Positions 1 to 6,086 are shown, counted from the stretch's first letter. The stretch: 6,878 bases of DNA from Sphingomonadales bacterium UBA6171 (GCA_002422985.1 DITZ01000021.1:1427-8304), one strand, 5' to 3'. The notes: generated by a model from the sequence alone, not told the origin. Numbers and translations: made by a program.

Positions 1-322
1 CGGGGCTGATGCCGAACAGGAAGCGCCCTTCCGCCATGTGATCGACCATGGCCACCTGTGCGGCGACGGCGGCGGGGTGGTGGCAGGGCAGGTTGACGGT
101 GCCGGTGCCGAGCTTGATGGTTTTCGTGTCGGAGATCAGCGAGGCGATGAAGATGAGCGACGAGGTGATGGTCTCGGCGGAGTCGGTGACATGTTCCCCG
201 TAAAAGCCTTCGGTGAAACCGAGACGGTCGGCGATGAGCGCGAGTTCGCGGTCTTCCTTGAGCGTTTCGGTGACGCTGCGGCCGAGCGGGTGGATCGGCA
301 TGGTGAAGAACCCGAGGTCCAT
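1..322 (-). CDS. Luciferase-like (LLM class) flavin-dependent monooxygenase, N-terminal 107 residues, cut by window edge
   Basis: This is the oxygenase half of a two-component flavin monooxygenase. Such enzymes use reduced flavin, delivered by a partner reductase, and O2 to oxygenate a small substrate. The visible N-terminus opens MDLGFFTMPIHP, then shows a helix (ELALIADRLGF, residues 26-36), GEHVTD (42-47) and LGTGTVNLP (71-79), followed by HHPAAVAAQVAMVDH (81-95) and GRFLFGISP (99-107) at the edge. These are typical of the bacterial-luciferase TIM barrel, and the style resembles limonene 1,2-monooxygenase-like members. His44 sits at the position of the catalytic His44 of LuxA, judged by motif only. 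The ATG is supported by AGGA (331-334) with an 8-base gap, and an in-frame TGA, the stop of the flavin reductase gene, lies nine codons upstream. Only 24 bases separate the two genes, so they are almost certainly co-transcribed. The substrate is unknown and about two-thirds of the protein is missing. Confidence 0.9.
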   Translation of the reverse strand, partial: MDLGFFTMPIHPLGRSVTETLKEDRELALIADRLGFTEGFYGEHVTDSAETITSSLIFIASLISDTKTIKLGTGTVNLPCHHPAAVAAQVAMVDHMAEGRFLFGISP

Positions 323-346
323 CAGGCGGTTCCTGTCATTGAGGGG

Positions 347-868
347 TCAGGCGGCGGCGAGCGCGGCTGGCACCGCATAACGCCCGCAGCCATAGATGAG
401 GGGCTCGCCGTCGACGAAGGCGAAATGTTCCACCTCGCCGATGAAGAGGAGATGGTCGCCAAGCTCCAGCGTGCGCGCGGTGCGGCATTCGAAGCTGGCC
501 AGCACATCGGCGAACACCGGGGCGCCGCCGCGACCGGGCTGCCAGTCCAGGCCGGAGAAACGGTCTTCGCCGGGCTGCGCGAACCGGTCGCCGAGCGGGC
601 GCTGGCTGGCGGTGAGGACATTGACGGCAAAATGCGAGGCATGGGCAAAGGCCGCGCGCTGGGCAGAGGCCAGACGCAGACTCCAGAGCACCAGCGGCGG
701 CTCCAGCGAAAGCGCGCTGAAGCTGTTGGCGGTGAGGCCGACATGGCCGCCGCACGGCGCACGCGCGGTGATGACGGTGACGCCGGTGGTGAAGCGGCCC
801 AGCGCCTGACGCAGCTGCTTTTGGGCATGTGAGGCCGATTGGGCATGCAGGGCCGATTGAGCGCGCAT
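347..868 (-). CDS. Flavin reductase (FMN-binding split-barrel family), partner of the downstream monooxygenase
   Basis: The product reduces FMN or FAD with NAD(P)H and passes the reduced flavin to a monooxygenase. With the ATG at 868 it is 173 residues, usual for the Flavin_Reduct family. Family marks are LGRFTTGVTVIT (23-34), GLTANSFSALSLEPPLVLWSL (44-64), NVLTASQRPLGDRF (83-96), GDHLLFIGEVEHF (137-149) and a closing EPLIYGCGRY (155-164). I chose ATG 868 because AGGG (876-879) lies 7 bases upstream. ATG 916 would add 16 residues but has no clear ribosome binding site, and ATG 976 lies within the divergent promoter region. The N-terminus carries a short six-residue repeat (RAQSAL/HAQSAS/HAQKQL, residues 2-19) ahead of the fold. 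The monooxygenase gene follows after 24 bases. The divergent LysR gene is the likely regulator of this pair. The frame stays open antisense through the next genes, but that extension is not coding. Confidence 0.9.
   Translation of the reverse strand: MRAQSALHAQSASHAQKQLRQALGRFTTGVTVITARAPCGGHVGLTANSFSALSLEPPLVLWSLRLASAQRAAFAHASHFAVNVLTASQRPLGDRFAQPGEDRFSGLDWQPGRGGAPVFADVLASFECRTARTLELGDHLLFIGEVEHFAFVDGEPLIYGCGRYAVPAALAAA
821..856 (-). repeat. Two tandem 18-base units inside the 5' end of the flavin reductase gene
   Basis: Bases 821-838 and 839-856 match at 15 of 18 positions, with the three differences adjacent in the middle. Read on the minus strand they encode the repeated HAQSAS/HAQKQL-type residues just before the flavin-binding fold. 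The repeat is in frame, so it lengthens the N-terminal tail without breaking the gene. It looks like a local slippage duplication. Confidence 0.7.
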
Positions 869-963
869 GGCGCTGCCCTGCAAGGCCTCGAAGGACCGGT
901 TTTCTTCCCCACCCATCACACAGGGATACCCAGAGTGGCGCTGCAACAAGAAATGATTTATTT

Positions 964-992
964 TTGTGGAATGCATCAGCTTTTCCGATAGT
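964..992 (+). promoter_or_regulatory. Candidate sigma-70-type promoter of the LysR gene
   Basis: TTGTGG (964-969) and GATAGT (987-992) are separated by exactly 17 bases within an AT-rich pocket in otherwise GC-rich DNA. They match the -35 consensus at 3 of 6 and the -10 consensus at 4 of 6 positions. The predicted transcription start would fall at about 998-1001, on or next to the LysR ATG. This assignment comes from pattern and spacing only. The same 84-132-base spacer must also hold the promoter of the divergent flavin reductase gene, for which I see no equally good match. Confidence 0.45.
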
Positions 993-1000
993 GTGGTGCC

Positions 1001-1930
1001 ATGAGGAACCTGGAGCTGTTTGTGGCCGCCTATGAGGAGCGGTCCTTTACGCTGGCGGCCGCGCGGGAAGGCGCCACCCAGTCCGGCGTGTCCCAGCATG
1101 TACGGAACCTTGAGGTGCGCCATGGCGTGGAGCTGTTCCGCCGCGAGAAGGGCCGGGTGTTGCCCACTCCGGCGGCCGATGTCTTCTACCAGCATTGCCT
1201 GCACGCGCTCAGGGCCAGCGATACGGCGTTTCAGCGGCTGCGCCAGTTTTCCTTCGGCCTGACGGGCGAGACCCGGCTGGGGCTGATGCCCACGGTGAAT
1301 GCGGCAGCGCTGGCGCCGGCGCTGATGCGCTTTCGGGCGCGGCACCCCAATGTGAAGGTGAGCGTGACCGAGGCCTATAGCGCGGCGCTGGTGGCGCAGG
1401 TGATGGCGGGCGAACTGGATGTGGCGGTGGTGCCGGCGATGCCGGCGGTGCAGGGCTTGCGGATCAGCAATTTCATGGCGACGCCCGAGGTGCTGGTGCG
1501 GGCGAAAGGGGCGGATGCCGGGGAGAATGCCGGGGGCGCGCCGGTGCGGCTGGCGGGGCTGGGACCATTGAAGCTGGTACTGCCCGAGATTGCCAATGTG
1601 CGGGCGCAGACGGTGCGCTCCCATCTGAACGCGCATGGGGCGCAGATTGGCGAAGTCGTGGAGATGAACTCCATGATGGCGACGCTGGACCTGATCGGAC
1701 GCTCGGACTGGTGTGCGATCCTGCCGGCGCTGCTGATGGCGACCCGGACCTATGGCGAGATGTTTGACGTGCGGCCGCTCGACCCGCCCATGGTCTTGCA
1801 GCTGGTGATGGTGGAATCTGCCGCCACCGCGCTGCCGCCGGCGGCCGAGGCGTTTTGCGAGGTGCTGCGCGAGACCTGCATGGGCTTGCTGGCCGAGGGC
1901 TGGCCGGCCGGCGGGCATCGGCCCGGCTGA
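1001..1930 (+). CDS. LysR-type transcriptional regulator
   Basis: This 309-residue protein has the normal length and plan of the LysR family. The N-terminal winged helix-turn-helix spans about residues 1-60: LELFVAAYEERSFTLAAA is followed by the recognition-helix region QSGVSQHVRNLE (27-38) and then GVELFRREKGRVLPTPAA. A linker helix covers about 60-85, and the effector-binding domain starts around TRLGLMPTVN (91-100), with GELDVAVVP (137-145) typical of its first subdomain. The ATG is the first possible start after an in-frame TAG at 989-991 and aligns with the usual LysR N-terminus, yet no ribosome binding site precedes it. It is divergent from the flavin reductase/monooxygenase pair and lies 51 bases ahead of the propeller gene, so it probably controls both transcripts and itself in response to the pathway substrate. 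The inducer cannot be predicted. Confidence 0.93.
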   Translation: MRNLELFVAAYEERSFTLAAAREGATQSGVSQHVRNLEVRHGVELFRREKGRVLPTPAADVFYQHCLHALRASDTAFQRLRQFSFGLTGETRLGLMPTVNAAALAPALMRFRARHPNVKVSVTEAYSAALVAQVMAGELDVAVVPAMPAVQGLRISNFMATPEVLVRAKGADAGENAGGAPVRLAGLGPLKLVLPEIANVRAQTVRSHLNAHGAQIGEVVEMNSMMATLDLIGRSDWCAILPALLMATRTYGEMFDVRPLDPPMVLQLVMVESAATALPPAAEAFCEVLRETCMGLLAEGWPAGGHRPG

Positions 1931-1940
1931 TAAGGCACGG

Positions 1941-1960
1941 CGCGAAAAATGATTTGCGCG
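1941..1960. promoter_or_regulatory. Inverted repeat in the spacer between the LysR and propeller genes, possible operator
   Basis: The 20 bases follow the pattern CGCGnAAAnnnnTTTnCGCG, giving seven matching pairs per half-site. It starts 10 bases after the LysR stop codon and ends 21 bases before the propeller start. The core AAATGATTT (1947-1955) also occurs at 951-959 in the divergent promoter region, consistent with a shared regulator site. It is followed by a GC-rich potential hairpin (1960-1964 with 1971-1975). No T-run follows, so a terminator is less likely than an operator. The assignment is tentative. Confidence 0.35.
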
Positions 1961-1981
1961 GGGCGCCGCGGCCCGTGAAAC

Positions 1982-3028
1982 ATGCGCGCCATGACTGACA
2001 CGCACTCGCCTTCGCTTTCCGGTCTTGTGCTGGCGCCCGGACCTGAAGGCCGGTGCGACGACTTCAGGGTGGGCGGCGCGGTGGTGGACCATGACGCGGT
2101 GTCCGGCCTGTGGCGCATGTGGTATTATTGCCGCGACCATGACATGGGCGGGCCGCCGCCGCTGGGCAGCGGGCGCATTGCACTGGCGACGTCGGCCGAT
2201 GGCATCGACTGGCAGCGGGTGGACGGTCCCGAGCCCTGTGGCGCGGTGTTTGCGCCATCGGGCGTGGCGGGTGATTTCGACGCCCTGCACGTGGGGCTGA
2301 CCGATGTGACGCGCGGCGCCGGTGAGTGGCTGATGTGGTATTTCGGCGGTGGGACGGAGGTGCGCACTTCCACCAACCCGGCCATTGGCCAGATGGCCGG
2401 GATCGGCATGCGGCCCGGTCTGGCGCGCAGCCGCGACGGCGTGACCTGGACACGGGTGCGCGGGCCTGCTGGCGGCGGCGGGCTGGTCGATTTTTCCGCA
2501 CAGCAGCTTTATGCGAGCTGGCCGAATGTCTTCTGGGACGGGCGGCGCTTCGTGATGCAGCTGACCGTGCCGAGCCTCGACATCGCCGACTATGAGACCG
2601 AGGTGCATGTGTCGGACGACGGGGTGCGCTGGACGCCGCTGGGGCCGATTGCGTTTTCCGGCGGGCGCTGGGACTGGAATCGGGGCGGGATGGTGACACG
2701 GCAGGTGCTGCTGAACCCGTTGCCGGGCGGGCGCCGCTGGCTGATGGTCTATACCGGGCTGGACGCGCACCATGGCCGCAGCATTGCGGCGGCCGACTCC
2801 GACGACGGGCTGCTGTGGCACCATCTGGGCCACGGGCCGTTCTTCACCACCGGGCCCAAAGGGGCATGGGACGATTTTGGCGTGGCGGCCAACCGGCTGG
2901 TGGCGGCGGGCGACCGTCTTCACCTCTATTATTACGGCTTTCAGACGCTGGGGGCGGATGGCTTGCGGGGTATCGGGCTGGCGACCGGGCCGGTGGACGA
3001 CCTGCGTGCGCTGCGGCGCCATGGGTGA
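1982..3028 (+). CDS. Five-bladed beta-propeller protein resembling GH43/GH32-type glycosidases, function unknown
   Basis: I do not recognise a named family, but the fold is readable. A motif of the form S-x-DG-x-x-W recurs four times (S71-W77, S150-W156, S211-W217, S273-W279). It alternates with strands of the form G-x-W-x-MWY-like sequence at 42-49 (GLWRMWYY), 114-121 (GEWLMWYF), 250-259 (GRRWLMVYTG) and 310-319 (GDRLHLYYYG). This blade pattern is seen in the five-bladed propellers of GH43, GH32, GH62, GH68 and GH130 relatives. There is no signal peptide, so the 348-residue product should be cytoplasmic, acting on an imported small substrate. A catalytic acidic triad cannot be assigned by eye. 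ATG 1982 and ATG 1991 are both possible starts and neither has a clear ribosome binding site. It sits between the LysR and SDR genes on the same strand, probably in one operon with the SDR. It could be a hydrolase, a phosphorylase or a non-enzymatic binding protein. Confidence 0.75.
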   Translation: MRAMTDTHSPSLSGLVLAPGPEGRCDDFRVGGAVVDHDAVSGLWRMWYYCRDHDMGGPPPLGSGRIALATSADGIDWQRVDGPEPCGAVFAPSGVAGDFDALHVGLTDVTRGAGEWLMWYFGGGTEVRTSTNPAIGQMAGIGMRPGLARSRDGVTWTRVRGPAGGGGLVDFSAQQLYASWPNVFWDGRRFVMQLTVPSLDIADYETEVHVSDDGVRWTPLGPIAFSGGRWDWNRGGMVTRQVLLNPLPGGRRWLMVYTGLDAHHGRSIAAADSDDGLLWHHLGHGPFFTTGPKGAWDDFGVAANRLVAAGDRLHLYYYGFQTLGADGLRGIGLATGPVDDLRALRRHG

Positions 3029-3065
3029 AGACGTGACGTGAAACGGAACTGAAAAGGGGATGGAG

Positions 3066-3809
3066 ATGGGCGGCGTTCTGGCAGGACAGGTGGCGCTGGT
3101 GACCGGCGGCTCCGGCGGCATTGGCAGCGCTGCGGCGCGGACGCTGGCGCGGGCCGGCGCGGCCGTTGGCGTGCATGGCCGGCACAACCGGGCCGGCGTG
3201 GCAGCGACAGTGGCGGCCATTGTGGAGGCAGGCGGGCAGGCGGTGGCGCTTGCGGGCGACTGCGCCGTGCAGGCGGACTGCGAGGCGATGGCGACGGCCT
3301 GTGTCGCGGCGCTGGGGCGGCTCGATATTCTGGTCAATTGCGCCGGCACCTCGCCCCAGCAGCCGTTCGGCAGCATTACCGCCGAAAGCTTCACGGCGCT
3401 GATGAATGACAATGTGCTCTCCACGCTGCTGATGATGCAGGCAGCGGTGGCGCAGTTCGGGGCGCGCGGCGGGCGGATTGTCAATGTGTCCACCAACCTG
3501 TCCTATGGGCCGATGGCGGGGCTGGTGCCCTATTGCGCGGCGAAATCGGCGGTCATCACCCTGACGCAGGGCTTTGCGCGCGAGCTGGCCGGGCGCAACG
3601 TCACCATCAACAGCGTGGCGCCCGGCGCCACCGAGACGCCGATGACGGCCTGGATCCCCGATGAGGTGCGCGCCGGGCTTGCGGCCGCCACGCCGCTGGG
3701 GCGCATGGGGCAGCCGGAGGATATCGCCGACATCATCCTGTTTCTGGCTTCGCCCGACTCGCGCTGGGTGAACGGGCGGACCATCATTGCCGATGGCGGG
3801 CTGATCTAG
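3066..3809 (+). CDS. Short-chain dehydrogenase/reductase (classical SDR)
   Basis: This is an NAD(P)-dependent oxidoreductase interconverting an alcohol and a carbonyl. Counting from the earlier ATG at 3060 (249 residues), the Rossmann dinucleotide-binding motif TGGSGGIG is at 15-22, NCAG at 93-96, Asn118 in the active-site helix, YCAAK at 158-162, and PGATETPM (188-195) before the substrate loop. The tail ends in DGGLI. Arg41 after the second strand (HGRH) suggests NADP(H), though weakly. The catalytic Ser position, 13 residues before Tyr158, holds Thr145 (NVST). I chose ATG 3066 because AAGGGG (3054-3059) is 6 bases away, while it directly abuts ATG 3060. The propeller gene ends 37 bases upstream, suggesting co-transcription. 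It resembles FabG-like reductases, but the neighbours point to a catabolic step rather than fatty acid synthesis. Confidence 0.93.
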   Translation: MGGVLAGQVALVTGGSGGIGSAAARTLARAGAAVGVHGRHNRAGVAATVAAIVEAGGQAVALAGDCAVQADCEAMATACVAALGRLDILVNCAGTSPQQPFGSITAESFTALMNDNVLSTLLMMQAAVAQFGARGGRIVNVSTNLSYGPMAGLVPYCAAKSAVITLTQGFARELAGRNVTINSVAPGATETPMTAWIPDEVRAGLAAATPLGRMGQPEDIADIILFLASPDSRWVNGRTIIADGGLI

Positions 3810-3811
3810 GC

Positions 3812-3839
3812 CGTGAACTGGTCACTTTATGCGTTCACG
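3812..3839. terminator. Inverted repeat between the convergent SDR and lipoprotein genes, possible bidirectional terminator
   Basis: CGTGAAC (3812-3818) and GTTCACG (3833-3839) form a perfect 7-base-pair stem with a 14-base loop. It begins 3 bases after the SDR stop and ends 9 bases before the lipoprotein stop, where a bidirectional terminator would sit. The loop is long and no T-run follows on either strand, so its strength as an intrinsic terminator is doubtful. Confidence 0.3.
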
Positions 3840-3847
3840 ACCCAGGA

Positions 3848-4249
3848 TCAGGGAGTGAGCGCGGACGGCTCGCGGCGGATCTGGTCATAGTCGGTTTCGG
3901 CCTGCTGCATCTGCCGGGTGCCGCTGGCGACAAGCTGTTCACCGGTCATGCGGTCGGCCTGGGCAGTGCGCATGCGGGCCTCGGCCTTTGCGATGTCGTC
4001 CTGCGCGCGCTTGAGGCGCTTTTCGGCATCCTGCTGGCGTTCGGCGCTTTTCTGGAGGAGCTGACGGCCCTTTTGCAGGTCCTTCTGGCCCTCCGCCCAG
4101 GCGTCGCCACGGGCGGTGATGTTGTCGCCGCGTGCCGTGATACGCTGGCCAGTATCGAGCGGGCGGCTGCCAGAGGCACAGGCGGACAGAAGCAGGACGG
4201 CTGAAGTTGTCAGGGCAAGAACAGGGACTTTTTGCGTGAAATAAGACAT
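3848..4249 (-). CDS. Small coiled-coil-type outer-membrane lipoprotein, function unknown
   Basis: This 133-residue protein begins with a short basic segment and the hydrophobic stretch VLALTTSAVLLLSAC (10-24), ending in the lipobox LSAC. Cys24 would be lipidated and become residue 1 of the mature protein. Residue +2 is Ala, not Asp, so the Lol rule as known from E. coli predicts the outer membrane. The mature chain has a tandem repeat (ITARGDN/ITARGDA, 37-50). It then runs as a highly charged Gln/Lys/Glu/Ala-rich helix from about 51 to 125, likely a coiled coil, with almost no aromatic residues. This suggests a structural or periplasm-spanning role rather than an enzyme, but I do not recognise the family. 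The ATG is preceded by a weak GGGA some 8 bases away. It is convergent with the SDR gene and lies downstream of pckA on the same strand, with a candidate promoter of its own. Confidence 0.85.
   Translation of the reverse strand: MSYFTQKVPVLALTTSAVLLLSACASGSRPLDTGQRITARGDNITARGDAWAEGQKDLQKGRQLLQKSAERQQDAEKRLKRAQDDIAKAEARMRTAQADRMTGEQLVASGTRQMQQAETDYDQIRREPSALTP
4103..4144 (-). repeat. Two 21-base tandem units encoding the ITARGD repeat of the lipoprotein
   Basis: Bases 4103-4123 and 4124-4144 are tandem diverged copies, one codon-frame unit of seven residues each. They encode ITARGDA and ITARGDN right after the lipobox region. The identity is mostly at first and second codon positions, indicating an old duplication kept at protein level. 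Confidence 0.6.
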
Positions 4250-4332
4250 GTGGAAATTCCCATTGCGCCGGCCTTTTTGGAAAGGCTGACTCTTGTTTTG
4301 TTGGCGCGGGAAAAACCGATATTCTCGCTTAT

Positions 4333-4362
4333 TTCATATGGTTTTGTTTCTTGAGCAAACAA
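4333..4362 (-). promoter_or_regulatory. Candidate promoter of the lipoprotein gene
   Basis: Read on the minus strand, TTGTTT (4357-4362) and TATGAA (4333-4338) lie 18 bases apart in a markedly AT-rich stretch (about 4290-4385). They are 3 of 6 and 4 of 6 matches to the -35 and -10 consensus. A transcript from here would have a leader of about 75 bases before the ATG at 4249. That leader includes a 6-base-pair stem (GCCTTT 4271-4276 with AAAGGC 4281-4286). The call rests on pattern and position only. Confidence 0.4.
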
Positions 4363-4400
4363 GATGATTTTCTGGATTTATTTTGTCATGACGCAAGAGT

Positions 4401-4423
4401 GCCGGGAGCGGTCTGCTCCCGGC
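4401..4423 (-). terminator. Probable intrinsic terminator of pckA
   Basis: GCCGGGAGC (4401-4409) and GCTCCCGGC (4415-4423) form a perfect 9-base-pair GC-rich stem with a 5-base loop. It begins 15 bases past the pckA stop codon in the direction of pckA transcription. The sequence after the stem on that strand (ACTCTTGCG) is only moderately T-rich, so termination may be partial. The lipoprotein promoter lies beyond it, which fits separate transcription. Confidence 0.65.
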
Positions 4424-4438
4424 TCTTTGCTGCGGGTT

Positions 4439-6061
4439 TCAGGCGGCCTTGGGGGCGCTGTCCCGCACGGCGGCATCGACATGCGCTTCGAACGGCGCGA
4501 AATTGTCGATGAACATGCCCACGAGGCGTGCGGCCCGCGCGTCATAGGCGGCCTTGTCGGGCCAGGTTTCGCGCGGGTTGAGGATCTTTGAATCCACGCC
4601 CGGCACGGCGACCGGCACGGCAAAGCCGAAATTGTCATCGGTGCGGAACTCGGCAGTCTTGAGCGAGCCGTCCAGCGCGGCGTTGAGCAGGGCGCGCGTC
4701 ACCTTGATGGGCATGCGGGTGCCGGTGTCGCCTGTGCCGGCGCCGCCGCCGGTCCAGCCGGTGTTGACCAGCCAGACATCGACGCCGCCCCTGGCGATGC
4801 GCTCCTTGAGCAGATTGCCATAGACGCTGGGATGGCGCGGCATGAACGGGGCGCCAAAGCAGGTGCTGAAGGTGGCTTCCGGCTCGGTCACGCCGATTTC
4901 CGTGCCGGCCACGCGCGCGGTGTAGCCGGACAGGAAGTGGTACATGGCCTGTTCCGGTGTCAGCCTGGCGATGGGGGGCAGCACGCCAAAGGCATCGGCG
5001 GTCAGCATGATGATGTTCTTGGGCACCGGGCCGAGATTGTCGGCGCTGGCGTTGGGGATGGCTTCGATGGGGTAGGAGCCGCGGCTGTTCTCGGCGAGGC
5101 GATTGTCGTCGAGATCGATCTCGCGGGTGAGCGGATCGATGACCACATTTTCCAGCACCGTGCCGAAACGCTTGGTGGTGGCGTAGATTTCCGGCTCGGC
5201 CTCGGCGGAAAGGCGGATCATCTTGGCATAGCAGCCGCCTTCGAAGTTGAAGACCGCCGTGTCCGACCAGCCATGCTCGTCATCGCCGATGAGCGTGCGG
5301 CTGGCGTCGGCGCTGAGCGTGGTCTTGCCGGTGCCGGACAGGCCGAAGAACACCGCCGTGTCACCCTTGGGGCCGATGTTGGCCGAGCAGTGCATGGGCA
5401 TGACGCCGGACAGCGGCAGCAGGTAGTTGAGGATGGAGAAGACGCTCTTCTTCATTTCGCCGGCATAGGCGGTGCCGCCGATGAGGATGGTCTTGCCCTC
5501 GAAATCCACGCCGATGATGGTTTCGGTGCGGCTGCCGTGCCGCTCGGGCGAGGCCTTGAAGCTGGGCAGGTCGATGATGGTGTAGTCGGGGATGAAGTCG
5601 GCCAGATCGGCCAGTTCCGGACGCACCAGCAGGGTGCGGATGAACAGGCTGTGCCAGGCCTTTTCGGTAATGACGCGGACCTTGACGCGGTGCTGGGGCT
5701 GGGAGCCGCCGTACAGATCCTGCACGAACAGCGTCTCCTTTTGGGCGAGTGCGGCGGCGAAATCGGCCTTGAGGGCGGCAAACTGGTCCGGCGTCATCGA
5801 CTTGTTGGTGGCGCCCCACCAGATGGCATTTTCGGTGACGGCATCGCGCACGATGAACTTGTCCTTGGCGCTGCGGCCGGTGTGCTTGCCGGTTTCCACC
5901 ACAAAGGCACCGTCCCTGGACAGCAGGCCTTCGTTGCGACTCACTGCCAGCTCGACCAGCGGGGCCGTGCCCAGATTCCAATATTGCCGGGCCGGGGTGG
6001 GATAGCCGCTCTGGGCCAGACCGAATGCCGGAACGACGCCTGAGATTTCTGCAGCAGCCAC
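4439..6061 (-). CDS. pckA: Phosphoenolpyruvate carboxykinase (ATP)
   Basis: PckA converts oxaloacetate and ATP to phosphoenolpyruvate, CO2 and ADP, the entry step of gluconeogenesis when cells grow on C4 acids such as succinate. The 540-residue protein is full length and shows the ATP-type hallmarks. These are TGKHTGRSAKDKFIV (57-71, Arg63 for substrate), GEMKKS (201-206) with the active-site lysines, and MHCSANIG (223-230) with metal-binding His224. The P-loop is GLSGTGKTTLSAD (240-252), followed by IGDDEHGW (258-265) with the metal-binding aspartates and ENSRGSYP (324-331) with Arg327. Residue roles are assigned by family motif. The start is GTG at 6061: the ribosome binding site GGAAGGA (6069-6075) is 7 bases upstream, and an in-frame TAA two codons before the GTG excludes a longer product. 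It is divergent from the chvI-type gene, as in rhizobia. It is probably transcribed alone, with its own promoter and a terminator hairpin. Confidence 0.98.
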   Translation of the reverse strand: MAAAEISGVVPAFGLAQSGYPTPARQYWNLGTAPLVELAVSRNEGLLSRDGAFVVETGKHTGRSAKDKFIVRDAVTENAIWWGATNKSMTPDQFAALKADFAAALAQKETLFVQDLYGGSQPQHRVKVRVITEKAWHSLFIRTLLVRPELADLADFIPDYTIIDLPSFKASPERHGSRTETIIGVDFEGKTILIGGTAYAGEMKKSVFSILNYLLPLSGVMPMHCSANIGPKGDTAVFFGLSGTGKTTLSADASRTLIGDDEHGWSDTAVFNFEGGCYAKMIRLSAEAEPEIYATTKRFGTVLENVVIDPLTREIDLDDNRLAENSRGSYPIEAIPNASADNLGPVPKNIIMLTADAFGVLPPIARLTPEQAMYHFLSGYTARVAGTEIGVTEPEATFSTCFGAPFMPRHPSVYGNLLKERIARGGVDVWLVNTGWTGGGAGTGDTGTRMPIKVTRALLNAALDGSLKTAEFRTDDNFGFAVPVAVPGVDSKILNPRETWPDKAAYDARAARLVGMFIDNFAPFEAHVDAAVRDSAPKAA

Positions 6062-6068
6062 GCGTTAA

Positions 6069-6075
6069 TCCTTCC
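6069..6075 (-). promoter_or_regulatory. Strong ribosome binding site that fixes the GTG start of pckA
   Basis: GGAAGGA on the minus strand is seven bases upstream of the GTG at 6061 and is the best Shine-Dalgarno match in the window. Together with the in-frame TAA between it and the GTG, it settles the start, although the codon is not ATG. Confidence 0.85.
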
Positions 6076-6086
6076 CGTTACAAGCG

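Noticed and set aside
38..832. A 264-residue plus-strand open frame opposite the monooxygenase and flavin reductase genes
   Set aside because: It spans the antisense of two recognisable genes and their junction, and its product is low-complexity Gly/Glu/Arg/Ala sequence.
347..3496. A 1049-residue open frame on the minus strand
   Set aside because: Only its last part (347-868) is a real gene. The rest lies antisense to the LysR, propeller and SDR genes, which have clear family motifs, and reads as Arg/His/Pro/Ala-rich sequence typical of the shadow frame of GC-rich genes.
4271..4286. Short stem GCCTTT/AAAGGC as a possible terminator
   Set aside because: It lies in the leader of the lipoprotein gene, not after any gene, and the stem is only 6 base pairs without a following T-run on the transcribed strand.
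4385..4392. Perfect palindrome GTCATGAC between the pckA terminator and the lipoprotein promoter
   Set aside because: Eight-base palindromes are common, and nothing around it (spacing, second copy) suggests an operator.
4832..6043. A 403-residue plus-strand open frame opposite pckA
   Set aside because: It is a mirror of the pckA codons, rich in Gly/Ala/His/Asp with no domain, no ribosome binding site and no family resemblance.
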